Positions 15,440-15,600 of a DNA stretch of 15,600 nucleotides are shown one piece after another. Positions within the stretch are counted from its first letter, which is position 1; the number at the start of each line of letters is the position of its first letter. Position numbers and translations under genes: made by a program. Below the pieces are notes generated by a model. That model ran no database searches. It saw only the letters and a program-made list of their open reading frames with translations, and was not told the origin of the DNA. The stretch covers positions 1 through 15,600 of the forward strand of contig CAWDMB010000018.1 of the NCBI GenBank assembly GCA_963803375.1. The letters are read 5' to 3'. The DNA is from JAOPZW01 sp963803375. GTDB lineage: Bacteria; Actinomycetota; Thermoleophilia; Solirubrobacterales; Solirubrobacteraceae.

Positions 15440-15600
15440 ATGGAATCCATCGCTCTCGACCCTGCAGGCCATCGCCGCTCACCGGCGACGATGCCCAGCG
15501 CGCAGCGCGTGTCTCACGGTGTGCGGTGCGCACCCGCTTCGCGCGGGAGGGAGGACCCCACCGACGCCCGCTTCCCCCGCCGAGCGGTAGCCAGCGTCGT
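15440..15600 (+). CDS. 5' end of an open frame with a recombinase-like opening (runs off the window)
   Basis: AGGAGG (15427-15432) stands 7 bases before the ATG at 15440, one of the best ribosome sites in the window. The frame is open to the window edge, giving 53 complete codons. The first residues, MESIALDPAGHRRSPATMP, recall from memory the start of actinobacterial tyrosine recombinases (phage-type integrases). After that point the sequence (SAQRVSHGVRCAPASRGRED) no longer resembles them, so the gene may be frameshifted or broken, or the resemblance may be accidental. It is divergent from the antitoxin with only 41 bases between. A recombinase next to a toxin-antitoxin pair would fit a mobile region. 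Confidence 0.4.
   Translation, partial: MESIALDPAGHRRSPATMPSAQRVSHGVRCAPASRGREDPTDARFPRRAVASV

Overview
The window is very GC-rich and its coding frames favour G/C at third positions. Several genes start on GTG with a TANNNT -10 box just upstream and no Shine-Dalgarno sequence. The protein types fit a high-GC Gram-positive bacterium: an actinobacterial-type heme A synthase end, a secreted beta-rich surface protein of the kind common in Solirubrobacterales/Thermoleophilia, a membrane GAF-PAS-GAF-PP2C phosphatase, and a DUF433/DUF5615-like toxin-antitoxin pair. Thermoleophilia (Solirubrobacterales-like) is my best guess. It rests on family recognition, not on a search.

Left third (1-7328): the 3' end of a ctaA/COX15-like gene and a secreted surface protein lie on the + strand. 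Converging on them from the - strand are lon (5037-7328), a large membrane-anchored serine phosphatase (2378-4978) and a likely 49-residue gene (2138-2287). A perfect 13-bp inverted repeat between lon and the phosphatase contains the phosphatase start codon in one arm and a -10-like box in its loop.

Middle (7432-9658): divergent from lon are a small conserved-looking gene, a GNAT acetyltransferase and an rfbC/rmlC-type sugar epimerase, all on the + strand. The first two have TANNNT-N6-GTG starts.

Small-domain cluster (9197-11783): a RibD-C/dihydrofolate-reductase-like gene and a lipocalin-like (DUF1579-type) gene form a two-gene - strand unit. Upstream is a frameshifted pyridoxamine-oxidase-like pseudogene. 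Next comes a + strand ArsR-SRPBCC fusion with a strong promoter whose spacer holds a palindrome, and with a strong internal ribosome-binding site in front of its SRPBCC half.

Right third (11784-15600): about 760 bases carry no convincing gene and end in a cupin-like remnant. A - strand TetR / SnoaL-like cyclase / DUF1772 operon follows, with an imperfect 27-bp palindrome over the tetR promoter. After a 310-base gap comes an antitoxin-toxin pair. At the right edge a + strand reading frame with a strong Shine-Dalgarno sequence begins 41 bp from the antitoxin start, and its opening residues recall tyrosine recombinases.

The right half has the features of an accessory region: pseudogenes, a toxin-antitoxin pair, a possible recombinase start, and self-regulated small operons. 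The left half looks like ordinary chromosome. I see no CRISPR array, rRNA, convincing tRNA or insertion sequence.
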